DNA of 51,082 nt from NCBI GenBank assembly GCA_964480735.1, contig CAYZQS010000008.1, forward strand, positions 1 through 51,082. The letters are read 5' to 3'. How positions within the stretch are numbered: position 1 is the first letter of the stretch; each line of letters starts with the position of its first letter. Origin of the DNA: UBA5972 sp964480735 (GTDB lineage: Bacteria; Pseudomonadota; Alphaproteobacteria; Rhodobacterales; Rhodobacteraceae). The translations under genes were made by a program, and so were the position numbers. The notes under the pieces are model-generated. The model did not search any database and was not told where the DNA came from. It saw only the letters and a program-made list of their open reading frames with translations. Positions 9,636 to 18,360 of this stretch are shown piece after piece.

Positions 9636-11009
9636 TCAGTTTATCTTAACCACTTTGCCGGGGTTCATCAGATTGTCAGGGTCAAGCGCGCGCTTTATAT
9701 CGCCCATCACGCCCCACGCCGCCCCGTGTTCGGCCTGCATCAAATCAAGTTTTCCCATGCCAATGCCGTGCTCGCCGGTTACGGTGCCACCCAGCCGCAG
9801 CGCCCGCTTGGCCATTTTGTGACTCAGACGCAAGGCTTCGGCCTTTTCGGTCGCATCTCCGGGCGTAATCAACAGGATCGCGTGAAAATTGCCGTCGCCG
9901 ACGTGGCCCAGAATGGGCCCGGGAATGGCGCTGGCGGCGATATCGGCGCGGGTTTCGCGCACCGCTTCAGCCAGCCGCGAGATCGGCACGCAGATGTCCG
10001 TGACCACCGCGGTTGCGCCTTTTTTCAGGGACAAGGCAGCATAATACGCCTTGTGCCGCATGTCCCACAGGCGGTTTCGATCCTCTGTGTTTGCTGACCA
10101 CCTAAAATCATGCCCGCCAAGGTCGCCGACAATTTCACCAACCAGTTCAGCCTGTTCGGCAACATTGGTGTCGGTTCCATGAAATTCCATCATCAAATGC
10201 GGTTTCTCCGGCATGTCAGCGCCGGAAAACAGGTTGAACGCCCGCGCGGTTTCTCCATCAACAAACTCTATCCTTGCCATTGGCACGCCCAGCTGGATTG
10301 TGGCGATCACGGCATCAACGGCACTGTCAATGTCATCAAATGAACATACGGCGGATGATATTGCTTCTGGTTGGCCAAACAGCTTTAGGGTGAGTTCTGT
10401 GATAATCCCCAATGTGCCCTCAGCCCCCACAAACAGCGCGGTCATGTCATATCCGGCGGAAGATTTTCGCGCCGCACTGCCGGTGCGGATGACCCGACCG
10501 TCAGCCAGTACCACTTCCAGCGCCAGCACATTGTCGCGCATCGTGCCATAACGCACGGCCGTCGTGCCGCTGGCCCGGGTAGAAGCCATGCCGCCAAGCG
10601 AGGCATTGGCCCCGGGATCAATCGGAAAAAACAGACCGGTCGCCCGCAGTTCGGTGTTCAGGTCCTCGCGGGTCAGGCCCGGCTGGACGACTACGTTCAG
10701 ATCAGCATCGTTGACCCGCAACACCTCATTCATTTTGGAAAAATCAAGGGTGACGCCGCCATGAATTGCCAGCGCGTGCCCTTCCAGCGACGTTCCGGTC
10801 CCCCAGGCAATCACCGGGCAACTATGGGCCGCACAAACTTGAACGACGCGAGACACGTCTTGTGTGTTGCCCGGATAAATCACCGCGTCAGGCCGGATTG
10901 CAGAGAAATGCGTTTCGCTTTGGCCGTGCGATTCAAGATCGCCCTTGGCGGTGCTGACTTTGGCACCTAATACAGAATTGAGTTCGGCAATCGCTGATTT
11001 GATAGACAT
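9636..11009 (-). CDS. FAD-binding oxidase, D-lactate dehydrogenase (cytochrome)/GlcD type
   Basis: Flavoprotein of the VAO/PCMH fold that oxidises a D-2-hydroxy acid, most likely D-lactate or glycolate. The 457-residue protein has the FAD-binding segment VIAWGTGTSLEGHA at about residues 67-80, LGGMASTRASGTTAVRYGTM in the second pyrophosphate loop, and the C-terminal cap signatures HVGDGNFHAILL and GTVTGEHGIGMGK. The ATG at 11009 matches where the homologous region begins (MSIKSAIAELNSVLG). No glcE or glcF partner is adjacent, which favours a single-subunit D-lactate dehydrogenase type over the glycolate oxidase complex. It is divergent from the ClC gene with only 33 bases between the chosen starts. 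Confidence 0.85.
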   Translation of the reverse strand: MSIKSAIAELNSVLGAKVSTAKGDLESHGQSETHFSAIRPDAVIYPGNTQDVSRVVQVCAAHSCPVIAWGTGTSLEGHALAIHGGVTLDFSKMNEVLRVNDADLNVVVQPGLTREDLNTELRATGLFFPIDPGANASLGGMASTRASGTTAVRYGTMRDNVLALEVVLADGRVIRTGSAARKSSAGYDMTALFVGAEGTLGIITELTLKLFGQPEAISSAVCSFDDIDSAVDAVIATIQLGVPMARIEFVDGETARAFNLFSGADMPEKPHLMMEFHGTDTNVAEQAELVGEIVGDLGGHDFRWSANTEDRNRLWDMRHKAYYAALSLKKGATAVVTDICVPISRLAEAVRETRADIAASAIPGPILGHVGDGNFHAILLITPGDATEKAEALRLSHKMAKRALRLGGTVTGEHGIGMGKLDLMQAEHGAAWGVMGDIKRALDPDNLMNPGKVVKIN

Positions 11010-11042
11010 GGCTGACTCTGGCTGGTGTTTAAGCTGAAAACT

Positions 11043-12770
11043 ATGCCAAGTTCCAAGGAAGTGAAAGAGGACGCGGCGCAGATCATGGCGCATTCAACGG
11101 GTGAGTTTTTAAAACAAAGTCTCAGGGCGGTGAACGATGGCCTGACGAACGCCGTTCTTGTGGTTCGGCAGCGCGGACCAAGCCAGATTCAGTTTTGGTT
11201 CATCGCACTGGCCATCGGCGTTGTGGGTGGATTTGCGGCGCTTGGGTTTCGCAAGGCGATTTCGGGGCTGCAGGCGCTGATCTATGGGTCTGACGATATT
11301 ATGCTGGCCTCGCTTGCCGAAAATCTGCCGTGGCAACTGGTTTTGGGGGTGCCGATTGCCGGTGGTTTGCTGGTTGGGCTGATCCTGCATTTTTTCACGG
11401 CAGACGCGAGAGTCCGTTCGGTTGCTGAAGTTATTGAAGGCGCGGCCCTGCACAATGGCCGTGTCAGGATTGGGTCGGGCGTGGCTTCGGCATTTGCCTC
11501 GCTGATCACCCTGTCTGCTGGCGGGTCCACCGGGCGGGAAGGTCCGATGGTGCATCTGGGGGCGGTAATTTCAACCTGGGTGTCACGGTTGATTCGCGCT
11601 GACGGTATTACCGGACGTGATCTGGTGGGCTGTGGCGTGGCAGCCGTGGTGTCGGCCTCTTTCAACACACCCATCGCCGGGGCGCTGTTCGCACTTGAAG
11701 TGGTGTTACGACATTTTGCAGTGCACGCATTTGCCCCAATTGTTATCGCCTCTGTGGCTGGAACAGTCGTCAGCCGTCTGGAATTTGGCAATGTTACAGA
11801 ATTTGTCCTGCCGGCGGAAAATGTTCTGGAATATTTTGTAGAGTTGCCCGCGTTTGTCCTGCTGGGGCTGATATGCGGGTTGGTTGCGGTGATCCTGATC
11901 CGGTCAATATTTTGGGCGGAAGACATGGGCGATCACATTCAAAACAGGCTGCGATTGCCGCGCTGGCTGCGCCCGGCGATTGCCGGTGGGATGCTGGGCG
12001 GGATCGCCATCTATTTTCCACATATTATCGGCGTTGGATACGCGACAACATCCGCCGCCTTAACCGGTTCGTTGGTGTTTTGGGGTGCTGTCAGCTTTGC
12101 CATCGTCAAGGTGGTTGCCATTGTGATCACCATTGCCGGGCGAATGGGTGGTGGCGTTTTCTCTCCGTCACTGATGTTGGGCGCATTGACGGGCCTGTCC
12201 TTTGGACTGGCGGCAACGCATGTATTTCCGGCGGTTTCAGGCTCTGAAACCCTGTACGCGTTGGCAGGCATGGGGGCCGTTGCGGCGGCGGTGCTGGGGG
12301 CACCAATTTCCACAACGTTAATTGTGTTTGAACTGACCGGCGACTGGCAGACCGGTCTGGCGGTTATGGTGGCAGTTTCCATGTCCACCGCGCTGGCCAG
12401 CCGGATGGTGGACGGGTCGTTTTTTCTGGGCCAACTGGAGCGGCGAAACATCCATATCGCCGCCGGTCCGCAGACTTATCTGCTGGCAACCGTATCCGTG
12501 GCAAAAATCATGCGTGCCAAGGGCGGAAAAGAAGCAGCTTCTGATGCGGCGTGTTGGGACCTGGTGGGGCGGGGTGTTTACGTGGACGGCAACACCAATC
12601 TGGAAACCGCAATGCCGCTGTTTGACAACGCTGGAATGGAATTTGTCCCGGTGGTTACCATAGCGGGCGAGGACCAGCCGCCTGAATTATGGGGTGCCCT
12701 GTTTCAGGTTGACGCGCTGCGGGCGTATAATCGCGCGCTTACTGAAACCGCGCGCGAAGAACACTCTTAG
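11043..12770 (+). CDS. ClC-family chloride channel/antiporter
   Basis: Multi-pass membrane protein moving chloride, or exchanging chloride for protons. The chosen 575-residue form begins at the ATG at 11043; a GTG at 11025 and an ATG at 11085 are alternatives, and none has a convincing ribosome site. ClC selectivity motifs are present: GSGVASAFASLITL, then SAGGSTGREGPMVHLG with the gating glutamate at about residue 166, and GGGVFSPSLMLGALTG further on. The last 110 residues form a cytoplasmic tail that may be a degenerate CBS-like domain (VAKIMRA onward). The gene ends 19 bases before the convergent DUF427 gene. Confidence 0.9.
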   Translation: MPSSKEVKEDAAQIMAHSTGEFLKQSLRAVNDGLTNAVLVVRQRGPSQIQFWFIALAIGVVGGFAALGFRKAISGLQALIYGSDDIMLASLAENLPWQLVLGVPIAGGLLVGLILHFFTADARVRSVAEVIEGAALHNGRVRIGSGVASAFASLITLSAGGSTGREGPMVHLGAVISTWVSRLIRADGITGRDLVGCGVAAVVSASFNTPIAGALFALEVVLRHFAVHAFAPIVIASVAGTVVSRLEFGNVTEFVLPAENVLEYFVELPAFVLLGLICGLVAVILIRSIFWAEDMGDHIQNRLRLPRWLRPAIAGGMLGGIAIYFPHIIGVGYATTSAALTGSLVFWGAVSFAIVKVVAIVITIAGRMGGGVFSPSLMLGALTGLSFGLAATHVFPAVSGSETLYALAGMGAVAAAVLGAPISTTLIVFELTGDWQTGLAVMVAVSMSTALASRMVDGSFFLGQLERRNIHIAAGPQTYLLATVSVAKIMRAKGGKEAASDAACWDLVGRGVYVDGNTNLETAMPLFDNAGMEFVPVVTIAGEDQPPELWGALFQVDALRAYNRALTETAREEHS

Positions 12771-12788
12771 GGCATTCCGTCCGGCGCT

Positions 12789-13130
12789 CTAAAGTTCTTC
12801 GATAGCCGCCTTATTGGGGTAAAACGCCACGTGGTCTTTGATGGCCTCCAACCCTTCCATCGGTTCCTCATAAGACCAGGCCGCGTCGGCAATCAGACCA
12901 CTTTTCGCGGCAATACCATAATAAGAGGCATCGCCTTTATGCGGGCAGTGGCTGGTTTTTTCGGATTTATCCAAAAAGATCATACCCACATCATCGCGCG
13001 GAAAATAGATGACCGACGGGTAGTCGCCTTCTGTCAATTCCAAAGCGTTTTGGGATTCCGCCAAAATAGCACCCCCCGCCCTGACAACCCACTTGCCGTT
13101 TGATTTTCTGATCTTGATATGTTCGTTCAT
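12789..13130 (-). CDS. DUF427 domain protein
   Basis: A 113-residue cytoplasmic protein that is a whole DUF427 domain. Typical features are the strand GKWVVRAGGAILAES, the PSVIYFPRDDV segment, the KTSHCPHKGDASYY motif with its conserved Cys and His, and the closing AWSYEEPMEGLEAIKDHVAFYP. The molecular function of the family is unknown; proposals include nucleotide or small-ligand binding. It lies between the convergent ClC gene and the aminopeptidase P gene on the same strand, 60 bases downstream of the latter. Confidence 0.9.
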   Translation of the reverse strand: MNEHIKIRKSNGKWVVRAGGAILAESQNALELTEGDYPSVIYFPRDDVGMIFLDKSEKTSHCPHKGDASYYGIAAKSGLIADAAWSYEEPMEGLEAIKDHVAFYPNKAAIEEL

Positions 13131-13190
13131 CTTCCCCCCAATCTGCAGCGAATGACCAACTTAGCGCATTTTTACCGCCTTGTCTGTATA

Positions 13191-14810
13191 TCAAATGGGG
13201 TCGCAAGCGCGTTTTAGCCAGTTTTTTGTTTCAGAATTACAATATTTCGATATTTTTATATATATATCAGCATGATACGAATTTAGCCAATCGTGTTCTT
13301 GTGGCGTCAACATTGCCGTGTCGATCAGGTTTTTGTCGATTGGCACCCATGTGATGGTCTGAAACTGCAACATGTCCCGTGCGTCTGCACCCTTCATCGC
13401 GGCGGCTTTCTCAACCACCACCAGATTTTCAATGCGAATGCCAAACGCGCCTTCGCGGTAATATCCTGGTTCGTTTGACAGGATCATGCCTTCTTCAAAC
13501 GGCACAAGCGATTTGCGCGACAGGCTTTGCGGGCCTTCGTGCACACCCAAAAACGCGCCCACCCCGTGGCCGGTGCCGTGGTCGTAATCCTGCCCGGCGG
13601 CCCAAAGGGCGTTGCGCGCCAGCGGGTCCAGATCGCGCCCGGACAGGCCTTTGGGCCAGCGGGCCACAGAAATGGCGATCATGCCTTTCAGGACGCGGGT
13701 GAAGCACTGGCGCTGCTCGTCCGTTGGTATGCCAATAGCGATGGTGCGGGTGATATCGGTGGTGCCGTCGCGGTATTGGCCGCCGCTGTCCACAAGCAGA
13801 AGGTCGCCGGTTTTGATCGTGCGGTTGGTTTCATCGGTGACGCGGTAATGGGTGATCGCGCCGTTTGGGCCGGTTCCGGCGATGGTGTCAAAGCTGATGT
13901 CAACCAGCAGATTGGATTTGGCCCGCAGGCCTTCCAGTTTGGTGACAACGTCGATTTCAGAAAGCTGTGGATTATCACCAAGCTTGTCCAGCCACGCCAG
14001 AAATTCGGCCATTGCCACAGCGTCGCGCAGGTGGGCTTTGACGGTTCCGGCGATCTCGGCGCGGTTNNNNNNNNNNNNNNNNNNNNNNNNNNNNNNNNNN
14101 NNNNNNNNNNNNNNNNNNNNNNNNNNNNNNNNNNNNNNNNNNNNNNNNNNNNNNNNNNNNNNNNNNTCCGCGCCGCGGATGTTCAACAACCACGCGATGC
14201 TGTCCGGCAGCGTTATTATTGCGGCTTTTTGACCGACGTCGCCCAGTACTTTTGCGATTTCCATTCGTTTGTCAGCGCTTGATTTTCCTGCAAATTCAAG
14301 GCTGTGCGGCGTTACCGGCTCGTTTGGCGGGCTGGGCTGATCCGACCATATGCGGTCCACAAGATTGTCGCTTTGTGCCAGTTCAATGCCGGTGCCTTTC
14401 AGGGCGGTCAGCAGATTGTCGATTTCGTCCTTGCTGTGCAACCAGGGATCAAAGCCAATCGTGCCGCCATCTGGTAATGAGGATTTCAGCCAATCGGCAA
14501 GCGACGTTTCCGGCCAGTGCACAGGCGTGAAATGGGCCGGATCGACCTGATCTTTGACCTGAACACGGTAGCGCCCGTCAATGAAAACCCCCGCCTTTTC
14601 CAGCAACGCCGCGCAAAATCCCGCGGAACCGGTAAATCCAGTTAACCACGCCAGCCGCTCATCCCGCGGCGCCACGTTTTCACCCTGATGAGCATCAGCA
14701 CGGGGGATCAAAAAACCGACGAGGCTCTTTTCACGCAGCACGTCCCGCAATGCAGCCAGACGCGGACCGCCGTCTTTTGGGTGGGTCGTGGCGTTAAACG
14801 TCTGGAACAT
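13191..14810 (-). CDS. Xaa-Pro aminopeptidase (M24B, aminopeptidase P), interrupted by an assembly gap
   Basis: Metallopeptidase that removes an N-terminal residue preceding proline. The N-terminal creatinase-type domain contains FLIPRADAHQGENVAPRDER and LTGFTGSAG. The catalytic domain shows metal ligands in order: two Asp in DSGGQYRDGTTDITRT, His in HGTGHGVGAFLGVHEG, Glu in SNEPGYY and Glu in IRIENL. The assembled product is 539 residues with 34 unknowns, while the family is usually near 600, so about 60 residues around the gap are probably missing. The reading frame stays open on both sides. The last 100 bases are markedly AT-rich compared with the rest, but still encode a family-like C-terminus (WLNSYHADIY). 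Confidence 0.92.
   Translation of the reverse strand: MFQTFNATTHPKDGGPRLAALRDVLREKSLVGFLIPRADAHQGENVAPRDERLAWLTGFTGSAGFCAALLEKAGVFIDGRYRVQVKDQVDPAHFTPVHWPETSLADWLKSSLPDGGTIGFDPWLHSKDEIDNLLTALKGTGIELAQSDNLVDRIWSDQPSPPNEPVTPHSLEFAGKSSADKRMEIAKVLGDVGQKAAIITLPDSIAWLLNIRGAXXXXXXXXXXXXXXXXXXXXXXXXXXXXXXXXXXNRAEIAGTVKAHLRDAVAMAEFLAWLDKLGDNPQLSEIDVVTKLEGLRAKSNLLVDISFDTIAGTGPNGAITHYRVTDETNRTIKTGDLLLVDSGGQYRDGTTDITRTIAIGIPTDEQRQCFTRVLKGMIAISVARWPKGLSGRDLDPLARNALWAAGQDYDHGTGHGVGAFLGVHEGPQSLSRKSLVPFEEGMILSNEPGYYREGAFGIRIENLVVVEKAAAMKGADARDMLQFQTITWVPIDKNLIDTAMLTPQEHDWLNSYHADIYIKISKYCNSETKNWLKRACDPI
14067..14166. other. 100-N assembly gap with real missing sequence
   Basis: Exactly 100 N. The sequences on either side show no shared end, unlike the two other gaps in the window, so sequence is truly absent here. 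It lies within the aminopeptidase P coding region. Confidence 0.95.
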
Positions 14811-14867
14811 GGGCCCCTCTGAATTATTCTGTTAGGGTTGGTTAAACATTGTAACAGGGATCACGCC

Positions 14868-15755
14868 ATGACAATCAGTTCAACCCCCATGCCAAAAAAA
14901 TCCATATCCGTAAACGGATTGAAAATGGCCTACAGCGAGATGGGAGAGGGACCGCCGATTGTGTTTCAGCACGGCAATCCGACCAGCGGTTATCTGTGGC
15001 GCAATATTATGCCGCATCTGGCCGATCTGGGGCGCTGCATCGCGGTTGATCTGATTGGCATGGGGGGCAGTGACAAACTGCCGGACCCCAAAGATATGTC
15101 GTATAGCCTTGATAAACATGCGGAATATCTGGACAGCGCATGGCAACAGCTGGGCGTGGATCGTGATGTCATTCTTGTCATACACGATTGGGGCAGTTTT
15201 CTGGGTTTTGACTGGGCGTATCGGCATCAAGACTGCGTGCAGGGGATTGCCTATATGGAAGCGATTGTGAAACCGGTGAAAAGCTGGGACGCCTGGCCCA
15301 AAGACGCCCGTGCGATCTTTCAGGCCATGCGCAGCGAGGCGGGTGAAGATATCGTGCTGCAGAAAAATGTGTTTGTGGAGCGGATACTGCCCTCTGCTGT
15401 CATGCGCGGTTTGAACGGGGATGAGATGGCGCATTACCGTGCGCCTTTTCTTAGCGCCGGTGAGGACCGCCGCCCGACGCTTGATTTTCCCCGGCAAATT
15501 CCGGTCGCCGGAGAACCTGCGGTCATTGCTGAAAAAGTAACGCGCTATGGCGAATGGCTGGCGCACAGCGAAGTGGCCAAACTGTTTGTCAACGCCGAGC
15601 CGGGGTCGATCCTGACCGGAGGTCTGCGCGAATTTTGCCGCAGCTGGCCCAATCAGACCGAAGCGACGGTTGCAGGTACGCATTTCATACAGGAAGACAG
15701 CCCGGTTGAGATCACAGCGGCCCTGCGGGATTTCATAACGAGGCTGCGCGGATAA
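14868..15755 (+). CDS. Haloalkane dehalogenase, HLD-II / LinB-like
   Basis: Alpha/beta-hydrolase predicted to cleave carbon-halogen bonds hydrolytically. The start at ATG 14868 gives 295 residues, against 296 for LinB as I remember it. The catalytic set of the HLD-II subfamily is complete: halide-binding N37 in FQHGNPTS and W108, nucleophile D107 in VIHDWGS, acid E131 in IAYMEAIVKP and H272 in AGTHFIQEDSP. Long stretches such as RRPTL-x2-PRQIP and WPNQTE-x-TVAG match what I recall of LinB. The natural substrate is unknown and may be a marine halogenated compound or not halogenated at all. It is a single gene, convergent with cobT. Confidence 0.9.
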   Translation: MTISSTPMPKKSISVNGLKMAYSEMGEGPPIVFQHGNPTSGYLWRNIMPHLADLGRCIAVDLIGMGGSDKLPDPKDMSYSLDKHAEYLDSAWQQLGVDRDVILVIHDWGSFLGFDWAYRHQDCVQGIAYMEAIVKPVKSWDAWPKDARAIFQAMRSEAGEDIVLQKNVFVERILPSAVMRGLNGDEMAHYRAPFLSAGEDRRPTLDFPRQIPVAGEPAVIAEKVTRYGEWLAHSEVAKLFVNAEPGSILTGGLREFCRSWPNQTEATVAGTHFIQEDSPVEITAALRDFITRLRG

Positions 15756-15773
15756 GCCCGGGGCCTCCGGCGG

Positions 15774-15795
15774 GAGTATTTGCAGCAAAGATGAA
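15774..15795 (+). repeat. Short intergenic repeat GAGTATTT-N3-GCAAAGATGAA, copy 1
   Basis: First of three related copies in the window (others at 27217 and 31519). It sits between two convergent genes, preceded by a C/G-rich run (CCGGGGCCTCCGGCGG) that could form a stem, so it may be part of a transcription end signal. Confidence 0.5.
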
Positions 15796-15804
15796 AAGGC
15801 GGGG

Positions 15805-17676
15805 TCAGCTGGCTTTGCGCAGGCCGCGATCGCGGGCGCGGGGGTCGTTGTCAAACAGGGCGGCCAGTTGTTCAGTCATGGCACCGGCCAGTTGTTCCAC
15901 ATCGGTGATGGTGACGGCGCGGTCGTAATAGCGGGTAACGTCGTGGCCGATGCCAACTGCGATCAGCTCAACAGCGCGGCGTTTTTCAATCATGGCAATC
16001 ACGTCGCGCAGGTGTTTTTCAAGGTAGTTGGCGGAATTGACTGAAAGCGTGCTGTCATCCACCGGAGCACCATCTGAGATCACCATCAGGATGCGACGGG
16101 CTTCGGGGCGGTTGACCATACGACGGTGGGCCCATTCCAGCGCCTCGCCGTCGATGTTTTCTTTCAGCAGGCCCTCTTTCATCATCAGGCCAAGGTTGGG
16201 CCTTGTGCGCCGCCACGGGGCATCGGCACCTTTGTAGATAATATGGCGCAGGTCGTTCAGGCGGCCCGGGGTTTGGGCGCGGCCCGCCTCCAGCCACTGT
16301 TCGCGGCTCATGCCGCCTTTCCACGCGCGGGTGGTGAATCCCAGGATTTCGCACTTCACCTGACAGCGTTCCAGCGTGCGGGCCAAAACATCCGCACATA
16401 TGGCGGCGATGGATATGGGGCGGCCGCGCATGGAGCCGGAGTTGTCAAGCAACAACGTGACGATGGTGTCGCGAAATTCCGTGTCGTGTTCGACCTTGAA
16501 AGAAAGCGGCGTGGTAGGGTTGGTGACCACACGGGCCAGCCGTCCGGCGTCCAGAATGCCCTCTTCCTGATCAAACTGCCAGCTGCGGTTTTGCTGGGCC
16601 TGCAGGCGGCGCTGCAGTTTGTTGGCAAGGCGGGAAACCGCGCCTTTTAAGGGTTCAAGCTGTTGATCCAGATAGGCGCGCAGGCGCTCCAGTTCGGCAG
16701 GTTCGGCCAGGTCCTCTGCGCGGATCTCCTCGTCGTTTTCAGTGGAGAACACTTTGTAGGTGGGATCGGCGTCTGAATGAGGTGGCGGTGGTGGCGGGTC
16801 AAGTGGTGGCTGGCCGTCCTGCATTTCCGCATCATCAGACATGTCCAGATCATCCATGTCGTCCATGGAAACCTGCGCGTCGGTGGGATCGCTTTCCATC
16901 TGGGTGTCGTCTGGATTTTGCTCTGCCTCGTCGGATTGCTCCTGATCATCACCGCCGTCGTTTTCCGGTTCGTTGTTGTCTTCCTCTTCGCTTTCCGCGT
17001 CATCGTCCTGATCGGGGTCCTGGGCGTCAGGGTCATCGCCCAGTTGATCACCGTATCCCAGATCGTCGATCACCTGACGGGTCAGGCGGGAAAATTCCAC
17101 CTGATCGGCAAGGCAATCGTCGATGGTGTCCAGCGTTGTACCTGCCTCGGATTGCATGAAATCCCGCCACAGCGCCATGATGTTATCCGCCCCTTTGGGC
17201 AGAGCGCGATCAGTGGCCAGATGGCGCACCAGATAACCGGCGGCGGCGGCCAGCGGCGCGTTATTCCTGTCGGCAATGGTTTCATAGCCCAGTTTTGCCG
17301 CCTCAGCCTCTATTTTTGCGTCGATATTGCCTGCGGTTCCCGGCATGGCCCGCGCACCCATAGCTTCGCACCGCGCCGTCTCGCAAGCCTCATAAATATC
17401 CCGCGCCATCTGGCCCTGGGGCGTATATTTGGCGTGCGTCGCCTCGTTGTGAAAGCGCAGTTTCAGGGCGTAGGCGTCGGATGCGCCACGGGCCTGCAGG
17501 ACTTCGGCTTTGGTCATGCGGCGGGTGACCTGAGGCAGGCGTACGGTGTCGCCAGCCACACCCGGCGGGTCCACAGTGAAGGCGACGTTCAAATCCGGCT
17601 CATTGGCAATGGCGCGGGTGGTCTCGGTGAGGGCCTTTTTGAACGGTTCGGCCGGGTTGTCGGTGGGTTTGGTCAT
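15805..17676 (-). CDS. cobT: Cobaltochelatase subunit CobT
   Basis: Component of the ATP-dependent chelatase (CobN-CobS-CobT) that inserts cobalt into hydrogenobyrinic acid a,c-diamide in aerobic cobalamin synthesis. The 623-residue protein has the CobT N-terminal domain, a very acidic linker at about 220-305 (runs of D and E), a polyproline stretch near 300 and a C-terminal VWA domain with MIDAS motif DNSGSMRG near residue 412 and later threonine and aspartate positions (VISDGAPVDDSTL). The start ATG has a near-copy 587 scaffold bases upstream next to cobS. A CtrA-like box lies 40 bases upstream. cobS and a J-domain gene follow upstream on the same strand; no cobN is in view. Confidence 0.96.
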   Translation of the reverse strand: MTKPTDNPAEPFKKALTETTRAIANEPDLNVAFTVDPPGVAGDTVRLPQVTRRMTKAEVLQARGASDAYALKLRFHNEATHAKYTPQGQMARDIYEACETARCEAMGARAMPGTAGNIDAKIEAEAAKLGYETIADRNNAPLAAAAGYLVRHLATDRALPKGADNIMALWRDFMQSEAGTTLDTIDDCLADQVEFSRLTRQVIDDLGYGDQLGDDPDAQDPDQDDDAESEEEDNNEPENDGGDDQEQSDEAEQNPDDTQMESDPTDAQVSMDDMDDLDMSDDAEMQDGQPPLDPPPPPPHSDADPTYKVFSTENDEEIRAEDLAEPAELERLRAYLDQQLEPLKGAVSRLANKLQRRLQAQQNRSWQFDQEEGILDAGRLARVVTNPTTPLSFKVEHDTEFRDTIVTLLLDNSGSMRGRPISIAAICADVLARTLERCQVKCEILGFTTRAWKGGMSREQWLEAGRAQTPGRLNDLRHIIYKGADAPWRRTRPNLGLMMKEGLLKENIDGEALEWAHRRMVNRPEARRILMVISDGAPVDDSTLSVNSANYLEKHLRDVIAMIEKRRAVELIAVGIGHDVTRYYDRAVTITDVEQLAGAMTEQLAALFDNDPRARDRGLRKAS

Positions 17677-17715
17677 CGAACATAAATGGTCTGATTTCAG
17701 ATCATGTGCAAGTGG

Positions 17716-17730
17716 TTAACCAGCCATTAA
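17716..17730. promoter_or_regulatory. CtrA-like box between cobT and the coiled-coil gene
   Basis: TTAACCAGCCATTAA, an exact TTAA-N7-TTAA match with the frequent TTAACC half-site. It lies 40 bases upstream of cobT (minus) and 65 bases upstream of the small plus-strand gene at 17795, so it could affect either. Regulatory role is inferred. Confidence 0.45.
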
Positions 17731-17794
17731 GAGATGATTTGCAATATTTGGTTGAAGGCCTTATTTTGTTTCTACTGTATGCGAGGATAACCGA

Positions 17795-18004
17795 GTGCCG
17801 GATAAAACTGAAAACCACACCATTAAATTGCTGCAGGAATTGCGACTGGAGATTCGTGATCGATTTGACAAAGTGGACGAGCGTTTTGACGATGTCGATG
17901 CGCGGATCGACGGTTTGACGCATATTGTAACGCTGATGGCCGGGCACTCTCACAATCTGGATGCGCGGGTCGAGAGGCTTGAAAACGCGAGTATGCCAGA
18001 GTGA
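17795..18004 (+). CDS. Small coiled-coil protein of unknown function
   Basis: A 69-residue protein starting at GTG 17795 with a purine-rich GAGGA sequence a few bases upstream. It is highly charged with heptad-like repeats (LRLEIRDRFDKVDERF, DDVDARIDGL, then LDARVERLEN), which predicts a helical coiled coil; there is no membrane segment or signal. Such small proteins are frequent in Rhodobacterales but I know of no assigned function. It lies in opposite orientation between cobT and a decayed second cobT start, which marks this spot as an insertion or rearrangement site. Confidence 0.6.
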   Translation: MPDKTENHTIKLLQELRLEIRDRFDKVDERFDDVDARIDGLTHIVTLMAGHSHNLDARVERLENASMPE

Positions 18005-18033
18005 GTTCTGGAATAATCCTTCTGTTATGATTG

Positions 18034-18263
18034 ATTGGCGATAGCGCGGGTGGCCTCTGACAGGGCTTACTTGAACGGTTCAGCCGGATTGTCGGTTGGT
18101 TTGGTCNNNNNNNNNNNNNNNNNNNNNNNNNNNNNNNNNNNNNNNNNNNNNNNNNNNNNNNNNNNNNNNNNNNNNNNNNNNNNNNNNNNNNNNNNNNNNN
18201 NNNNNNGGCCTCTGACAGGGCTTACTTGAACGGTTCAGCCGGATTGTCGGTTGGTTTGGTCAT
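18034..18263 (-). pseudogene. Decayed second copy of the cobT 5' end (about 25 codons)
   Basis: Reading minus from ATG at 18263, the sequence encodes MTKPTDNPAEPFK, identical to the CobT N-terminus, then a TAA stop at codon 14, and homology continues to codon 25 (ATRAIAN) before it stops abruptly. By hand alignment 63 of 75 bases match the intact gene and seven of the twelve differences are synonymous third positions. The stated span includes a 100-N gap and a duplicated 55-nt contig end; the true element is about 75 bases. It lies directly after cobS and the inverted-repeat element, the place where cobT would start in an intact cobS-cobT operon. Confidence 0.75.
18107..18206. other. Artefactual 100-N gap between overlapping contig ends
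   Basis: The 55 bases before the gap (18052-18106) are identical to the 55 bases after it (18207-18261). This is the signature of two contigs ending in the same k-mer overlap that a scaffolder joined with a default 100 N. The real distance is therefore minus 55, and the apparent direct repeat is not biological. Confidence 0.9.
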
Positions 18264-18271
18264 GGGGTGCT

Positions 18272-18360
18272 CCTCTCCCCGGCCCTCTCCCAAGGGAGAG
18301 GGGGCGCAGGAACCGAGGCACCATCGCCCCCTCTCCCTTGGGAGAGGGTCGGGGAGAGGG
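18272..18360. repeat. Inverted-repeat (REP-like) element, copy A, downstream of cobS
   Basis: An 89-bp element with arms of about 21 bases (left CTCTCCCCGGCCCTCTCCC, right its near-perfect complement), each arm also containing the smaller palindrome CTCCC-AAGGGAG. It can fold as one long or two short hairpins. A second copy lies at 35061-35150. It begins 8 bases after the cobS stop and could end or attenuate transcription from cobS. Translations of it give the well-known false peptide type PLPGPLPRERG. Confidence 0.85.

Noticed and set aside
18052..18261. Direct 55-nt repeat around the gap as a duplication or attachment site
   Set aside because: The identical arrangement and length at 39186-39395 shows that these are overlapping contig ends.
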